Shown piece by piece: positions 1 through 7,075 of a stretch of DNA of 13,836 bases. The stretch's first letter is position 1, and each line of letters opens with the position of its first letter. The stretch covers positions 1 through 13,836 of the forward strand of contig CAMATW010000046.1 in assembly GCA_945861305.1 (NCBI GenBank), read 5' to 3'. The translations under genes and the position numbers were made by a program. Below the pieces are notes generated by a model, which made no database searches, was not told where the DNA came from, and saw only the letters and a program-made list of their open reading frames with translations. The DNA comes from Bordetella parapertussis. Its GTDB lineage: Bacteria; Pseudomonadota; Gammaproteobacteria; Burkholderiales; Burkholderiaceae_C.

Positions 1-422
1 GACAAGCCCAGTTGCCCATGGTTGATCAGGGTGAACACCGGCCCCTGCAAAAACGCAGGCGGGGTGAACTCTACCGCCACCCGTCCCCACAGCAGTTGCA
101 CCAACTCCAACACGATGTAAGACAAGCCAAACGTCACCAGCAGTTCTGAGACATGGCCCATTTTGTGGACTTTGCGAAGCACTTTGCTTTCGAACAAAGC
201 GCCGGCTGCCCCAGTCAGTATGGGGGCCAAAAGCAAGGCGGGCCAAAACCCGATGCGGCTCTCCAAGGTGTAGCCGAAGTAAGCGCCGAGCATGTAAAAA
301 CTGGCGTGTGCAAAGTTGAGCACCCCCATCATGCTGAAGATCAGGGTCAGGCCTGAACTGAGCATGAACAGCAACAGGCCATAGCTCAGTCCATTGAGCG
401 AGGAGATAAGGAAAAATTCCAT
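1..422 (-). CDS. livH: LivH-type ABC transporter permease (N-terminal part, cut by window edge)
   Basis: Inner-membrane permease of a branched-chain amino acid type (HAAT family) ABC transporter. Only the first 140 codons are in the window; the family is usually around 290 residues. The start is MEFFLISSLNGLSYG, and an in-frame TGA two codons upstream of this ATG makes it the only sensible ATG start. The stretch GLTLIFSMMGVLNFAHAS (about residues 24-41) is the typical LivH signature. It is followed by alternating hydrophobic membrane segments and a conserved loop with GHVSELLVTFGLSY (about 89-102). It is read from the same strand as the binding-protein gene 73 bases upstream, with a strong stem-loop between them. 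The partner permease (LivM) and ATPases (LivG/LivF) would be expected beyond the left edge. No clear Shine-Dalgarno sequence is visible. The family call is firm; the transported substrate cannot be read from the sequence. Confidence 0.93.
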   Translation of the reverse strand, partial: MEFFLISSLNGLSYGLLLFMLSSGLTLIFSMMGVLNFAHASFYMLGAYFGYTLESRIGFWPALLLAPILTGAAGALFESKVLRKVHKMGHVSELLVTFGLSYIVLELVQLLWGRVAVEFTPPAFLQGPVFTLINHGQLGL

Positions 423-440
423 GTCAGATCATGGCACGTA

Positions 441-475
441 GCGCTGTCGCAAGAAAGATCAAGCTGTGACAGCGC
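441..475 (-). promoter_or_regulatory. Intercistronic stem-loop between binding-protein and permease genes
   Basis: GCGCTGTCGCA at 441-451 pairs with TGTGACAGCGC at 465-475: 11 base pairs including one G-U, with a 13-base loop. It starts about 20 bases after the binding-protein stop codon. No T-run follows in the direction of transcription, so it does not look like an intrinsic terminator. In transporter operons such hairpins commonly protect the 3' end of the upstream binding-protein message, so that more binding protein than permease is made; that role here is inferred. Confidence 0.6.
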
Positions 476-495
476 CAACAGCGCCTATGCCGCTA

Positions 496-1728
496 TCAGG
501 ACGGCAGCTTCATTTGACAGCTGGTGGGTGTGCTTGAGATATAGGGCTCGAAGGTTTTCACCGGCGCCAAGGTCATGCCCGTGTTTTCAGCGCTGTAAGG
601 GAATTTTTTATCCGCTTTTTGCCACACGGTCATGAACAGGGTTTGCTGCATTTGGTGGTCTAGCTTGCGCATTTCCATCTCGCCGTTGTAGCCCTTGAAT
701 TTATGACCATGCATCGCTGCGGCGACTTTGACGGGGTCGGTGGAGCCGGCTTTGGCCATGGCTAGGGTGAGTAAATCGAAAACACCCATAAAGGCACCAG
801 TGTACAAATCGTCGTTGTACTTGGCTTTGAAGCCTGCCATGTGCTGGCTCATGCGTCCGCCCATGTTGTAGTGGGCGTAGGCAATTTGGTAAACGCGTCC
901 AGCGCCGCCTTGGCCCAATGCGGTGGGCGTGCCGGTCACACCGGCGTAATAGGTGAAGAAGCGGCCGTTGTAGCCGCCCTCATTGGCAGCTTTGACCAGC
1001 AAGGCAAGGTCAGAACCCCAGTTACCGGTGATGACGGTATCGGCACCGGAGGCTTTGATTTTGGCAATATAGGGGGAGAAGTCACGCACTTGCGCCAAAG
1101 GATGCAGGTCTTCACCGACGATTTCAATGTCGGGACGCTTGCGAGAAAGATTTTCCTTGGCGTACTTGATGACTTGCTGGCCATGTGAATAGTTCTGGTT
1201 GAGCAAAAAGACTTTTTTGACCTCAGGCATGTCCTTGATGAAGGTGGTCATCGCTTCCATCTTCATGGAGGTGTCCGCGTCAAAGCGGAAATGCCAGTAA
1301 CTGCATTTGCTGTTGGTGAAATCGGGATCCACCGCAGCGTAGTTGAGGAAAATAATTTCCTTACCAGGGTTGCGCTCGTTGTGCTTGTTCACAGCATCAA
1401 GCAGCGCACCAGCCACCGAGGAACCGTTGCCTTGGGTGATGTAGCGCACCCCTTGGTCCATGGCGGACTTGAGTTGATTCAGACTTTCGGCAGGGCTCAG
1501 TTTGTTGTCTAAGCCAATGATTTCAAACTTCACACCCGCTGGGTTGCTTTTGTTGGTTTCCTCGGCAAGGTATTGCAGGGTTTTCAACTGGTTGGAGCCG
1601 ACAGGGGCCATCAAGCCAGACAAGGGGTCAATCCAAGCGATCTTGACGGTTTCGCCCTTTTGCGCATACGCATTCAAAGACAAAATGCTGGTCAGTGTCA
1701 AAGCCAGCCAAGTTTTTTTCGATGCCAT
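496..1728 (-). CDS. Periplasmic substrate-binding protein of a branched-chain amino acid type ABC transporter
   Basis: A 410-residue periplasmic binding protein of the LivK/Peripla_BP_6 family that delivers a solute to the LivH-type permease downstream. Residues 1-22 form a Sec signal peptide (positive MASKK, hydrophobic core, AYA before the likely cleavage). The mature protein opens with VKIAWIDPLSGLMAPVG (28-44), the usual first strand and ligand loop of this fold, and VITGNWGSDLALL (232-244) is typical of the second lobe. There are only two cysteines, Cys142 and Cys404, which could form a disulfide in the periplasm. The start is well supported: AGGAG (complement of 1735-1739) lies 6 bases before the ATG. 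The gene follows the acyl-CoA ligase by 68 bases on the same strand. The LivK name is avoided because members of this family also bind aromatic acids, amides, urea and short acids, and the adjacent ligase points to an organic acid. The family is certain; the ligand is unknown. Confidence 0.92.
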   Translation of the reverse strand: MASKKTWLALTLTSILSLNAYAQKGETVKIAWIDPLSGLMAPVGSNQLKTLQYLAEETNKSNPAGVKFEIIGLDNKLSPAESLNQLKSAMDQGVRYITQGNGSSVAGALLDAVNKHNERNPGKEIIFLNYAAVDPDFTNSKCSYWHFRFDADTSMKMEAMTTFIKDMPEVKKVFLLNQNYSHGQQVIKYAKENLSRKRPDIEIVGEDLHPLAQVRDFSPYIAKIKASGADTVITGNWGSDLALLVKAANEGGYNGRFFTYYAGVTGTPTALGQGGAGRVYQIAYAHYNMGGRMSQHMAGFKAKYNDDLYTGAFMGVFDLLTLAMAKAGSTDPVKVAAAMHGHKFKGYNGEMEMRKLDHQMQQTLFMTVWQKADKKFPYSAENTGMTLAPVKTFEPYISSTPTSCQMKLPS

Positions 1729-1796
1729 TCAAGTCTCCTGATTTAAATACCTTAGAGCGTAATCGCAAACAGGGGTTTACTCGGTTAGGGAATATC

Positions 1797-3422
1797 CTAG
1801 GATGGCAATTGATAAGTGTTCAACATTTCACGCAATTTGGTCTTGAGCATTTTTCCAGTCGCGCCTATGGGTATGGCCTCGACAAAGACGGCGTCATCGG
1901 GAATTTGCCATTTCGCAATTTTTCCTTCGTAAAACTTCAGCAATTCTTCTCGTTCAAGTTGTGCGCCGGGCTTGCGCACCACCACCACGATGGGTCGTTC
2001 ATCCCATTTGGGGTGCGCCATGCCGATGCATGCGGCCATCAACACATCGGGGTGCGCCATGGCGATGTTTTCCACATCGATGGAGCTGATCCATTCGCCG
2101 CCCGATTTGATGACGTCTTTGCTGCGGTCGGTGATTTGCATATAGCCATCGGCGTCGACGGTCGCCACATCCCCCGTGGGAAACCATCCGTCTACCAAGG
2201 GAGAGGCGCCTTCTTGCTTGAAATATTCTTTGATGACCCAAGGCCCTTTGACCAACAAATCGCCATAGGCTTTGCCGTCATGGGCTTGTTCTTTGCCGTT
2301 GTCGTCCACGATTTTGAAATCGATGCCGAAAATCGCCCGCCCTTGCTTCAAGCGGATTTTCATTTTGTCTTCTGTAGGCAAATCGAGATGTTTGTTTTTC
2401 AGGGTACATAAAGTACCCAAGGGGCTGAGTTCGGTCATGCCCCAAGCGTGCAGCACTTCAATGCCGTATTGGTCGTTGAAGGCATGAATCATGGCGGGTG
2501 GGCAAGCCGAGCCGCCAATCACCGTGCGTTTCAGATGGCTAAAGCGTAAGTTGTTGGCGCTCAAGTGACCCAGCAGCATTTGCCATACCGTGGGAACCCC
2601 TGCAGCCAAGCTGACTTTCTCGGTCTCTAACAGTTCGTAAATCGACTTGCCGTCCAGCGCAGCGCCAGGGAAGACCAATTTCGCGCCCACCATGGCTGCG
2701 CTGTAGGGCAAGCCCCAGGCGCTGACGTGGAACATGGGCACCACCGGCAGAATGGAGTCCCGCGCAGACAAGCACATCACATCGGGCAAGGCGCATGCAT
2801 AAGCGTGTAGAACGGTAGAGCGATGGCTGTACAGCGCCGCCTTGGGGTTGCCCGTGGTGCCACTGGTGTAGCACATGCAAGAGGCCGAGTTTTCATTCAA
2901 GATCGGCCATTCATAGGCATTGGATTGTTGGCTCATCCAGCTTTCATAGCTGACCAAACCTGGGATACCGCTGTCAGCGGGCAGTTTGTCGGCGTCGCAC
3001 AAGGCCACCCAATGCTTGACCGTGGTGCATCGCTCATGGATTTGTTTTGCAATTGGCAAGAAGGTCATGTCAAAGCACATCACCTCGTCTTCGGCATGGT
3101 TGGCAATCCACGCGATTTGGTCCGGGTGCAAGCGGGGGTTGAGGGTGTGAATGACACGCCCACTGCTGCTCACTCCAAAATACAACTCCAAATGCCTGTA
3201 GCCGTTCCACGCCAAGGTCGCGACTCTGGCACCTTGTCCAATCTTCCAATGGTCTAAAGCGTTAGCGACTTGACGCGAGCGACTGGCAATGGTGGCCCAA
3301 GTGCTGCGGTGGACATCGCCTTCCAAACGGCGAGATACGATTTCCACATCGCCATGGTGTTTTTCCGCAAAATCAATCAAAGAGCCGACAGACAAAGCTT
3401 GTTGTTGCATCAGTCCGAGCAT
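1797..3422 (-). CDS. Acyl-CoA ligase (AMP-forming), fatty-acid/methylthiopropionate CoA ligase-like
   Basis: A 541-residue member of the ANL superfamily that activates a carboxylic acid with ATP to an acyl-adenylate and then transfers it to coenzyme A. Visible motifs, in order, are the phosphate loop [10 protein letters not shown] (185-194), AWGMTE (326-331), GWFPTGD (412-418, adenosine ribose-binding Asp), the hinge [13 protein letters not shown] (432-444), and the C-terminal GATGKMLK with the probable catalytic Lys524. Length and motif spacing fit the FadD-like group that includes 3-methylthiopropionyl-CoA ligase (DmdB). There is no signal peptide, so it acts in the cytoplasm or at the inner membrane. 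The start is supported by AGGAG (complement of 3430-3434) 7 bases before the ATG. It is the first gene of the minus-strand transporter set and is divergent from selO, with 66 bases between them. The enzyme class is secure; chain length or aromatic specificity cannot be told, though the link to an importer suggests it acts on the imported acid. Confidence 0.93.
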   Translation of the reverse strand: MLGLMQQQALSVGSLIDFAEKHHGDVEIVSRRLEGDVHRSTWATIASRSRQVANALDHWKIGQGARVATLAWNGYRHLELYFGVSSSGRVIHTLNPRLHPDQIAWIANHAEDEVMCFDMTFLPIAKQIHERCTTVKHWVALCDADKLPADSGIPGLVSYESWMSQQSNAYEWPILNENSASCMCYTSGTTGNPKAALYSHRSTVLHAYACALPDVMCLSARDSILPVVPMFHVSAWGLPYSAAMVGAKLVFPGAALDGKSIYELLETEKVSLAAGVPTVWQMLLGHLSANNLRFSHLKRTVIGGSACPPAMIHAFNDQYGIEVLHAWGMTELSPLGTLCTLKNKHLDLPTEDKMKIRLKQGRAIFGIDFKIVDDNGKEQAHDGKAYGDLLVKGPWVIKEYFKQEGASPLVDGWFPTGDVATVDADGYMQITDRSKDVIKSGGEWISSIDVENIAMAHPDVLMAACIGMAHPKWDERPIVVVVRKPGAQLEREELLKFYEGKIAKWQIPDDAVFVEAIPIGATGKMLKTKLREMLNTYQLPS

Positions 3423-3470
3423 GGACAGTCTCCTAGGGTCATCGCCCCATATGGTTTAAGGTTGGGTCGT

Positions 3471-3482
3471 ATTGTGCACAAT
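3471..3482. promoter_or_regulatory. 12-bp perfect palindrome in the divergent ligase/selO intergenic region
   Basis: ATTGTGCACAAT is a perfect palindrome ending 6 bases before the selO ATG, inside the only 66 bases available for two divergent promoters. Its right half (CACAAT, 3477-3482) also resembles a -10 box for selO. Position and symmetry suggest an operator for a dimeric regulator, but I recognise no specific family consensus. A perfect 12-mer palindrome is expected by chance a few times in a window of this size, so this remains tentative. Confidence 0.35.
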
Positions 3483-3488
3483 CTCCCC

Positions 3489-4985
3489 ATGCAATCTTTG
3501 GCTGACCCTTTATCTACCCTCGTTTGGCGCAACCGATTCGCCACTTTGGGCGACTCTTTTTATTCATTGGTGAATGCGGATTCATTGCGCGAAGTGCATT
3601 GGGTAGCTCGCAGCGATGCTTTGGCACACACATTGGGCCTGCCTGACGATTGGTGGCATGCCAACACCAGCCTGCAAGCTTTGGCGGGCAACGAAGTGCT
3701 GCCAGGGAGTCAGCCCTTGGCCAGCGTTTACAGCGGTCATCAATTTGGTGTGTGGGCGGGCCAGTTGGGTGACGGACGGGCTTTGTGGCTGGGAGAAATC
3801 GATACACCCGCAGGCTTACAAGAAGTGCAACTCAAAGGTGCGGGCTTGACGCCTTATTCGCGAATGGGTGACGGACGGGCGGTGTTGCGCTCGAGCATTC
3901 GCGAGTTTTTATGCAGCGAAGCCATGCATGGCTTAGGCATTCCCAGCACACGTGCCTTGGCCATCGTCGGTTCGCCCGACAAGGTGCTGCGTGAAGAGTT
4001 GGAAACCGCAGCGGTGGTCACGCGTGTGGCGCCCAGCTTTTTGCGCTTTGGGCATTTTGAGCATTTCGCATCCCTTGGGATGCAGGAAGAGTTGAAGCAA
4101 CTCGCCGACCATGCCATTGCGAACCACTTTCCTGAACTTCTGTCGCTTCCCCAAGGCGCGGCGCAGTATTTAGGCATGTTGGAAACGGTGTTGCAGCGCA
4201 CCGCTGCGCTTTTGGCCCACTGGCAATCGGTGGGGTTTTGCCATGGCGTGATGAACACCGACAACATGAGTTTGCTGGGCCTCACCATCGACTACGGCCC
4301 CTTCCAATTTCTAGATGGTTTTGACCCCTCCCACATTTGCAACCACTCGGATCACCAAGGGCGCTATGCCTACGCACGACAACCGCAGATCGCGTTTTGG
4401 AACTTGTATTGCTTGGGTCAAGCAATGCTCCCGTTGATCCAAGACCAAGATGCCACGGTTGAAGTACTGGACGTTTACAAAACCATCTACCCAGTGCAAT
4501 TGGACCTTCGCATGGCAGCCAAACTGGGCTTGCAAGAAGTCAAAACCGGCGACCACGAGTTGATCGATGCAGTGTTTCGCCTGTTGGCCACAGAACGCAC
4601 CGACTTCACTATCTTTTGGCGGCGATTGAGTCAATCCGTGGTGGGCTACGCGCAAAGCAAACAAGCATCTGCGTTTGATGGCGTGCGTGATATGTTCATA
4701 GAGCCAACTGCTTGGCAAGCTTGGCTCGGGCAGTATCTGTCTCGATTGGCCGAAGAGGAGTTGGCCAGCAGCGCTCAAAGGATGCTGGCTTGCAACCCCA
4801 AATTTGTCTTGCGCAACCATTTGGGCGAGCAAGCAATTCGCCGAGCGAAAATGGGTGACTTTTCTGAGGTGGCTACATTGTTGAAGTTGCTGAGTGCGCC
4901 GTTTGACGAGCACCCAGGCTTTGAAAGCTACGCCGCCTTCCCGCCCGATTGGGCTTCAACCATCTCCATCAGTTGTTCTTCATGA
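3489..4985 (+). CDS. selO: SelO/YdiU family protein adenylyltransferase (pseudokinase AMPylator)
   Basis: A 498-residue SelO (YdiU) protein, a kinase-fold enzyme that binds ATP in a flipped orientation and transfers AMP to Ser/Thr/Tyr of target proteins. Known E. coli targets include glutaredoxin and SucA. The signature region is intact: LGDGRA (93-98), Lys116 in LKGAG, a second [10 protein letters not shown] (127-136), Asp258-Asn259 in NTDN, the metal-binding Asp268 of DYG, and [14 protein letters not shown] (282-295). Cys284 in this activation loop and the antepenultimate Cys496 (tail SCSS) match the redox pair of E. coli SelO; the tail Cys sits where animal SelO carries selenocysteine. The ATG at 3489 is chosen because the reading frame upstream encodes no family-like sequence and the family begins near the [12 protein letters not shown] motif. 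No Shine-Dalgarno is seen, so the message may be leaderless. The stop overlaps the msrB start (ATGA). Confidence 0.96.
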   Translation: MQSLADPLSTLVWRNRFATLGDSFYSLVNADSLREVHWVARSDALAHTLGLPDDWWHANTSLQALAGNEVLPGSQPLASVYSGHQFGVWAGQLGDGRALWLGEIDTPAGLQEVQLKGAGLTPYSRMGDGRAVLRSSIREFLCSEAMHGLGIPSTRALAIVGSPDKVLREELETAAVVTRVAPSFLRFGHFEHFASLGMQEELKQLADHAIANHFPELLSLPQGAAQYLGMLETVLQRTAALLAHWQSVGFCHGVMNTDNMSLLGLTIDYGPFQFLDGFDPSHICNHSDHQGRYAYARQPQIAFWNLYCLGQAMLPLIQDQDATVEVLDVYKTIYPVQLDLRMAAKLGLQEVKTGDHELIDAVFRLLATERTDFTIFWRRLSQSVVGYAQSKQASAFDGVRDMFIEPTAWQAWLGQYLSRLAEEELASSAQRMLACNPKFVLRNHLGEQAIRRAKMGDFSEVATLLKLLSAPFDEHPGFESYAAFPPDWASTISISCSS

Positions 4986-5398
4986 CAGACCTTCCCAAAA
5001 CCCCAGAGCAATGGCGAGCGTTGCTGGCCAGCAAAAGCGCCGAACCTTTGGCCTACGAAGTGACACGCCAAGCCGCCACCGAGCGTGCTTTCACCGGTCG
5101 CTATGAAGGCCATTGGGCCAAAGGCCAATACCACTGCATCTGCTGTGATGCCCTGCTGTTTGATGACAGCACCAAGTTTGACTCGGGCTGCGGTTGGCCC
5201 AGCTTTTACAAAAGTGCGGTCGCGGGTGCTATCGAAGAACGGGTTGATCGAGCACACGGTATGGTGCGCACCGAGACAGTTTGCGCCCAATGTGGCGCCC
5301 ATTTAGGTCATGTCTTCCCCGACGGCCCCGCGCCCACCGGTTTGCGCTACTGCATGAACTCGGCGGCTTTGCAGTTTGATCCCCAAGACAAGGGCTGA
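4982..5398 (+). CDS. msrB: Peptide-methionine (R)-S-oxide reductase MsrB
   Basis: A 138-residue MsrB that reduces the R-epimer of methionine sulfoxide in proteins, using thioredoxin as electron donor. All key residues are visible: the zinc-binding pairs Cys52/Cys55 (HCICC) and Cys101/Cys104 (CAQC), the SGCGWPSF loop with the likely resolving Cys70, and the catalytic Cys124 in RYCMNS. The length is that of a stand-alone MsrB, with no fused MsrA and no signal peptide, so it is cytoplasmic. The chosen start, ATG at 4982 ([11 protein letters not shown]), overlaps the selO stop as ATGA, indicating translational coupling. A longer in-frame reading from 4949 would lie inside selO and adds nothing family-like. 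Only one base separates its stop from the yciB start. Confidence 0.97.
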   Translation: MTDLPKTPEQWRALLASKSAEPLAYEVTRQAATERAFTGRYEGHWAKGQYHCICCDALLFDDSTKFDSGCGWPSFYKSAVAGAIEERVDRAHGMVRTETVCAQCGAHLGHVFPDGPAPTGLRYCMNSAALQFDPQDKG

Positions 5399-5399
5399 T

Positions 5400-5954
5400 A
5401 TGAAGTTGTTGACCGATTTTTTACCTATCGCCCTGTTTTTCATCACCTTCAAGCTGGCCGGTATTTATGTGGCCACGGGTGTGGCGATTGCAGCCACATT
5501 GCTGCAAATTGGCTGGCTCTACTTTCGCAATGGCAAGGTCGAGACCATGCAATGGGTCAGCCTTGTCATCATTGTCTTGTTTGGCGGCGCAACCTTGGTG
5601 TTTCACGATGACACCTTTATCAAATGGAAACCTACCGTGCTGTACTGGTTGATGGGCGCGGCTTTGGCTCTGGGGCATCTGGTTTTAAAGCGCAATTTTT
5701 TGCAAAGCTTGATGGGTGCGCAACTTGAACTTCCCCAAACAGCGTGGCTTCGTTTGTTATGGGCTTGGACTGTTTTTTTTGCCTTTATGGGCGTGGTCAA
5801 CCTGTGGGTCGCTTTTAACTTTGACCTCGACACTTGGGTGAATTACAAATTGTTTGGTGGCATGGGTTTGATGCTGGTTTTTGTGGTGGCGCAAGCCCTC
5901 TACCTCAGTCGTTTCATCAAGCCTGAAGAAGCCACTACCGAAGAGACACCATGA
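5400..5954 (+). CDS. yciB: YciB family inner-membrane septation protein (septation protein A)
   Basis: A 184-residue integral membrane protein of the YciB/IspA family, linked in E. coli to envelope integrity, cell length and septation; its molecular role is not settled. The start MKLLTDFLPIALFFITFKLAGIY and the internal FHDDTFIKWKPTVLYWL (about 69-85) are typical family landmarks. About five hydrophobic segments are visible, roughly residues 7-25, 24-42, 52-70, 79-97 and 118-140, with another near 150-170, and a charged C-terminal tail. The ATG at 5400 is preferred over the in-frame ATG at 5376 because the family begins at MK-L-DF-P and AAGG precedes it at a suitable distance. The gene is 1 base after msrB and its stop overlaps the bolA start. 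Confidence 0.95.
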   Translation: MKLLTDFLPIALFFITFKLAGIYVATGVAIAATLLQIGWLYFRNGKVETMQWVSLVIIVLFGGATLVFHDDTFIKWKPTVLYWLMGAALALGHLVLKRNFLQSLMGAQLELPQTAWLRLLWAWTVFFAFMGVVNLWVAFNFDLDTWVNYKLFGGMGLMLVFVVAQALYLSRFIKPEEATTEETP

Positions 5955-6223
5955 ACATCAGCGCCGATCATTTAGAGCTTGCCTTGCAGGAAAAACTCCA
6001 GCCGTTTGCGCTGGACATCGTCGATGAAAGTGCCGACCATGCAGGTCACAGCGGCTCAGACGGCACAGGGCAAGGCACACATTTTCGGGTGCGCATTGGC
6101 TGCTCCGCTTTCAATGGCCTCACCAGAGTCGCCAAACATCGGCTTGTGTATGATGCATTGCAAGCATTTATTGCTCAGGGTCTTCACGCTCTGGCCATAG
6201 AAATTGTTGACCCCACTATTTAA
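5951..6223 (+). CDS. bolA: BolA family protein
   Basis: A 90-residue BolA-type protein. This family adopts a class II KH-like fold, partners with monothiol glutaredoxins in iron-sulfur cluster handling, and in some bacteria acts as a regulator of cell shape and stress. Visible landmarks are LDIVDESADHAGH (21-33), THFRVRI (43-49), and FNGLTRVAKHRLVYDAL (54-70) with the conserved His63, then GLHALAIE (77-84). A Gly/Ser-rich insertion (34-42) lies where the variable loop is found. It starts in an ATGA overlap with yciB, and GAAGAG provides a plausible ribosome site. It follows yciB and precedes a parvulin, an arrangement I believe is common in betaproteobacteria (from memory, not checked). Cytoplasmic. 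Confidence 0.93.
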   Translation: MNISADHLELALQEKLQPFALDIVDESADHAGHSGSDGTGQGTHFRVRIGCSAFNGLTRVAKHRLVYDALQAFIAQGLHALAIEIVDPTI

Positions 6224-6241
6224 TACTTCGAAAGACCTTTC

Positions 6242-7027
6242 ATGAGATTTTCTTTTCTTCCCACCGTTATCACTGCGGCGGTTTTAAGTTTTTCAAGCAT
6301 GGCTTTGCAGGCGCAAAACGTCGCCATCGTCAACGGCAAAGCGGTGCCCAAAACCCGTTTGAACATGTTGGCAGCTCAGGTGGAGCGCTCTGGCCGCGCC
6401 GTTACCCCAGACATGGAGCAGCAGCTGCGCGAGGAAGTCATCATGCGCGAAATCTTCATGCAAGAAGCCGAAAAACAAGGTTTAGAGGCTTCCGACGACT
6501 ACAAGGCCCAACTAGATATCGCCAAGCAAAGCATTTTGATTCGTGAGTTGTTTGCCCAATACCAAAAAGCCAATCCTGTCACTGATGCCGACATCAAAGC
6601 CGAATACGACAAATTTGTGGCTAGCAACAGCGGCAAAGAATACCGCGCTCGCCACATCTTGGTGGAAAAGGAAGATCAGGCCAAGGCCATCATCGCCAGC
6701 TTGAAAAAAGGCGGTAAGTTTGAAGATATCGCCAAAAAGCAATCCAAAGACCCAGGCTCTGGCGCCAATGGCGGCGACCTCGATTGGGCCAATCCCAGCA
6801 GCTTTGTCAAAGAGTTTTCACAAGCCATGGTGGCACTTAAAAAAGGCCAAGTGACCGAAACGCCTGTGAAAACCCAGTTTGGTTTTCACATCATCCGTTT
6901 AGACGATACAAGGGACACACCTGTGCCCAAGTTTGATGACGTCAAGGCCCAAATATCTCAACAAATACAACAGGGCAAATTGTCCGAGTACCAGCAAGCC
7001 TTGCGTGAGAAAGCCAAGATCGAATAA
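6242..7027 (+). CDS. Periplasmic parvulin-type peptidyl-prolyl cis-trans isomerase
   Basis: A 261-residue SurA/Par27-like parvulin that isomerises proline peptide bonds and probably chaperones exported proteins. Residues 1-24 form a signal peptide with ALQA before the likely cleavage. An alpha-helical N-terminal chaperone segment (about 25-130) precedes a single PpiC domain (about 133-223) with RARHIL (135-140), SKDPGSGANGGDLDW (168-182) and TQFGFHIIRL (211-220). A helical C-terminal tail follows. Length and layout resemble Bordetella Par27 more than two-domain SurA. It starts 18 bases after bolA with GAAAGA as ribosome site, and it is the last gene before the terminator at 7051-7075. The class is firm; client proteins are unknown. 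Confidence 0.94.
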   Translation: MRFSFLPTVITAAVLSFSSMALQAQNVAIVNGKAVPKTRLNMLAAQVERSGRAVTPDMEQQLREEVIMREIFMQEAEKQGLEASDDYKAQLDIAKQSILIRELFAQYQKANPVTDADIKAEYDKFVASNSGKEYRARHILVEKEDQAKAIIASLKKGGKFEDIAKKQSKDPGSGANGGDLDWANPSSFVKEFSQAMVALKKGQVTETPVKTQFGFHIIRLDDTRDTPVPKFDDVKAQISQQIQQGKLSEYQQALREKAKIE

Positions 7028-7050
7028 AACTGGTTTCGAAGCCCAAAGAA

Positions 7051-7075
7051 AAAACCCTCTTGCGAGGGTTTTTTT
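7051..7075. terminator. Bidirectional intrinsic terminator between ppiC-type gene and the 138-aa gene
   Basis: CCCTC (7055-7059) pairs with GAGGG (7064-7068) around a TTGC loop. The flanking A-run (7049-7054) extends the stem against the T-run (7069-7075). Read on either strand the hairpin is followed by a run of T, so it can end transcription of the five-gene selO operon from the left and of the purL/138-aa transcript from the right. The stop codon of the minus-strand gene (complement of 7074-7076) lies inside it. Confidence 0.88.

Noticed and set aside
1729..1796. Promoter for the binding-protein gene in the 68-base gap after the ligase
   Set aside because: Only poor -35/-10 matches are visible; the strong ribosome site is real, but nothing convincing supports a separate promoter.
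1695..2411. 238-codon open frame on the plus strand opposite the acyl-CoA ligase
   Set aside because: Antisense to conserved ligase motifs such as the hinge and catalytic Lys; no ribosome site or domain features.
3270..3488. Longer N-terminus for SelO from an ATG at 3270
   Set aside because: It would overlap the divergent ligase gene by about 150 bases and encodes sequence unlike the family; the ATG at 3489 fits.
3767..3880. 15-base direct repeat GGGTGACGGACGGGC at 3767-3781 and 3866-3880
   Set aside because: Both copies are in frame and encode the two GDGRA motifs that SelO proteins normally carry, so it is explained by protein conservation rather than by a DNA repeat element.
4311..4913. 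200-codon open frame on the minus strand opposite selO
   Set aside because: Antisense shadow of the conserved SelO C-terminal half, with no recognisable product.
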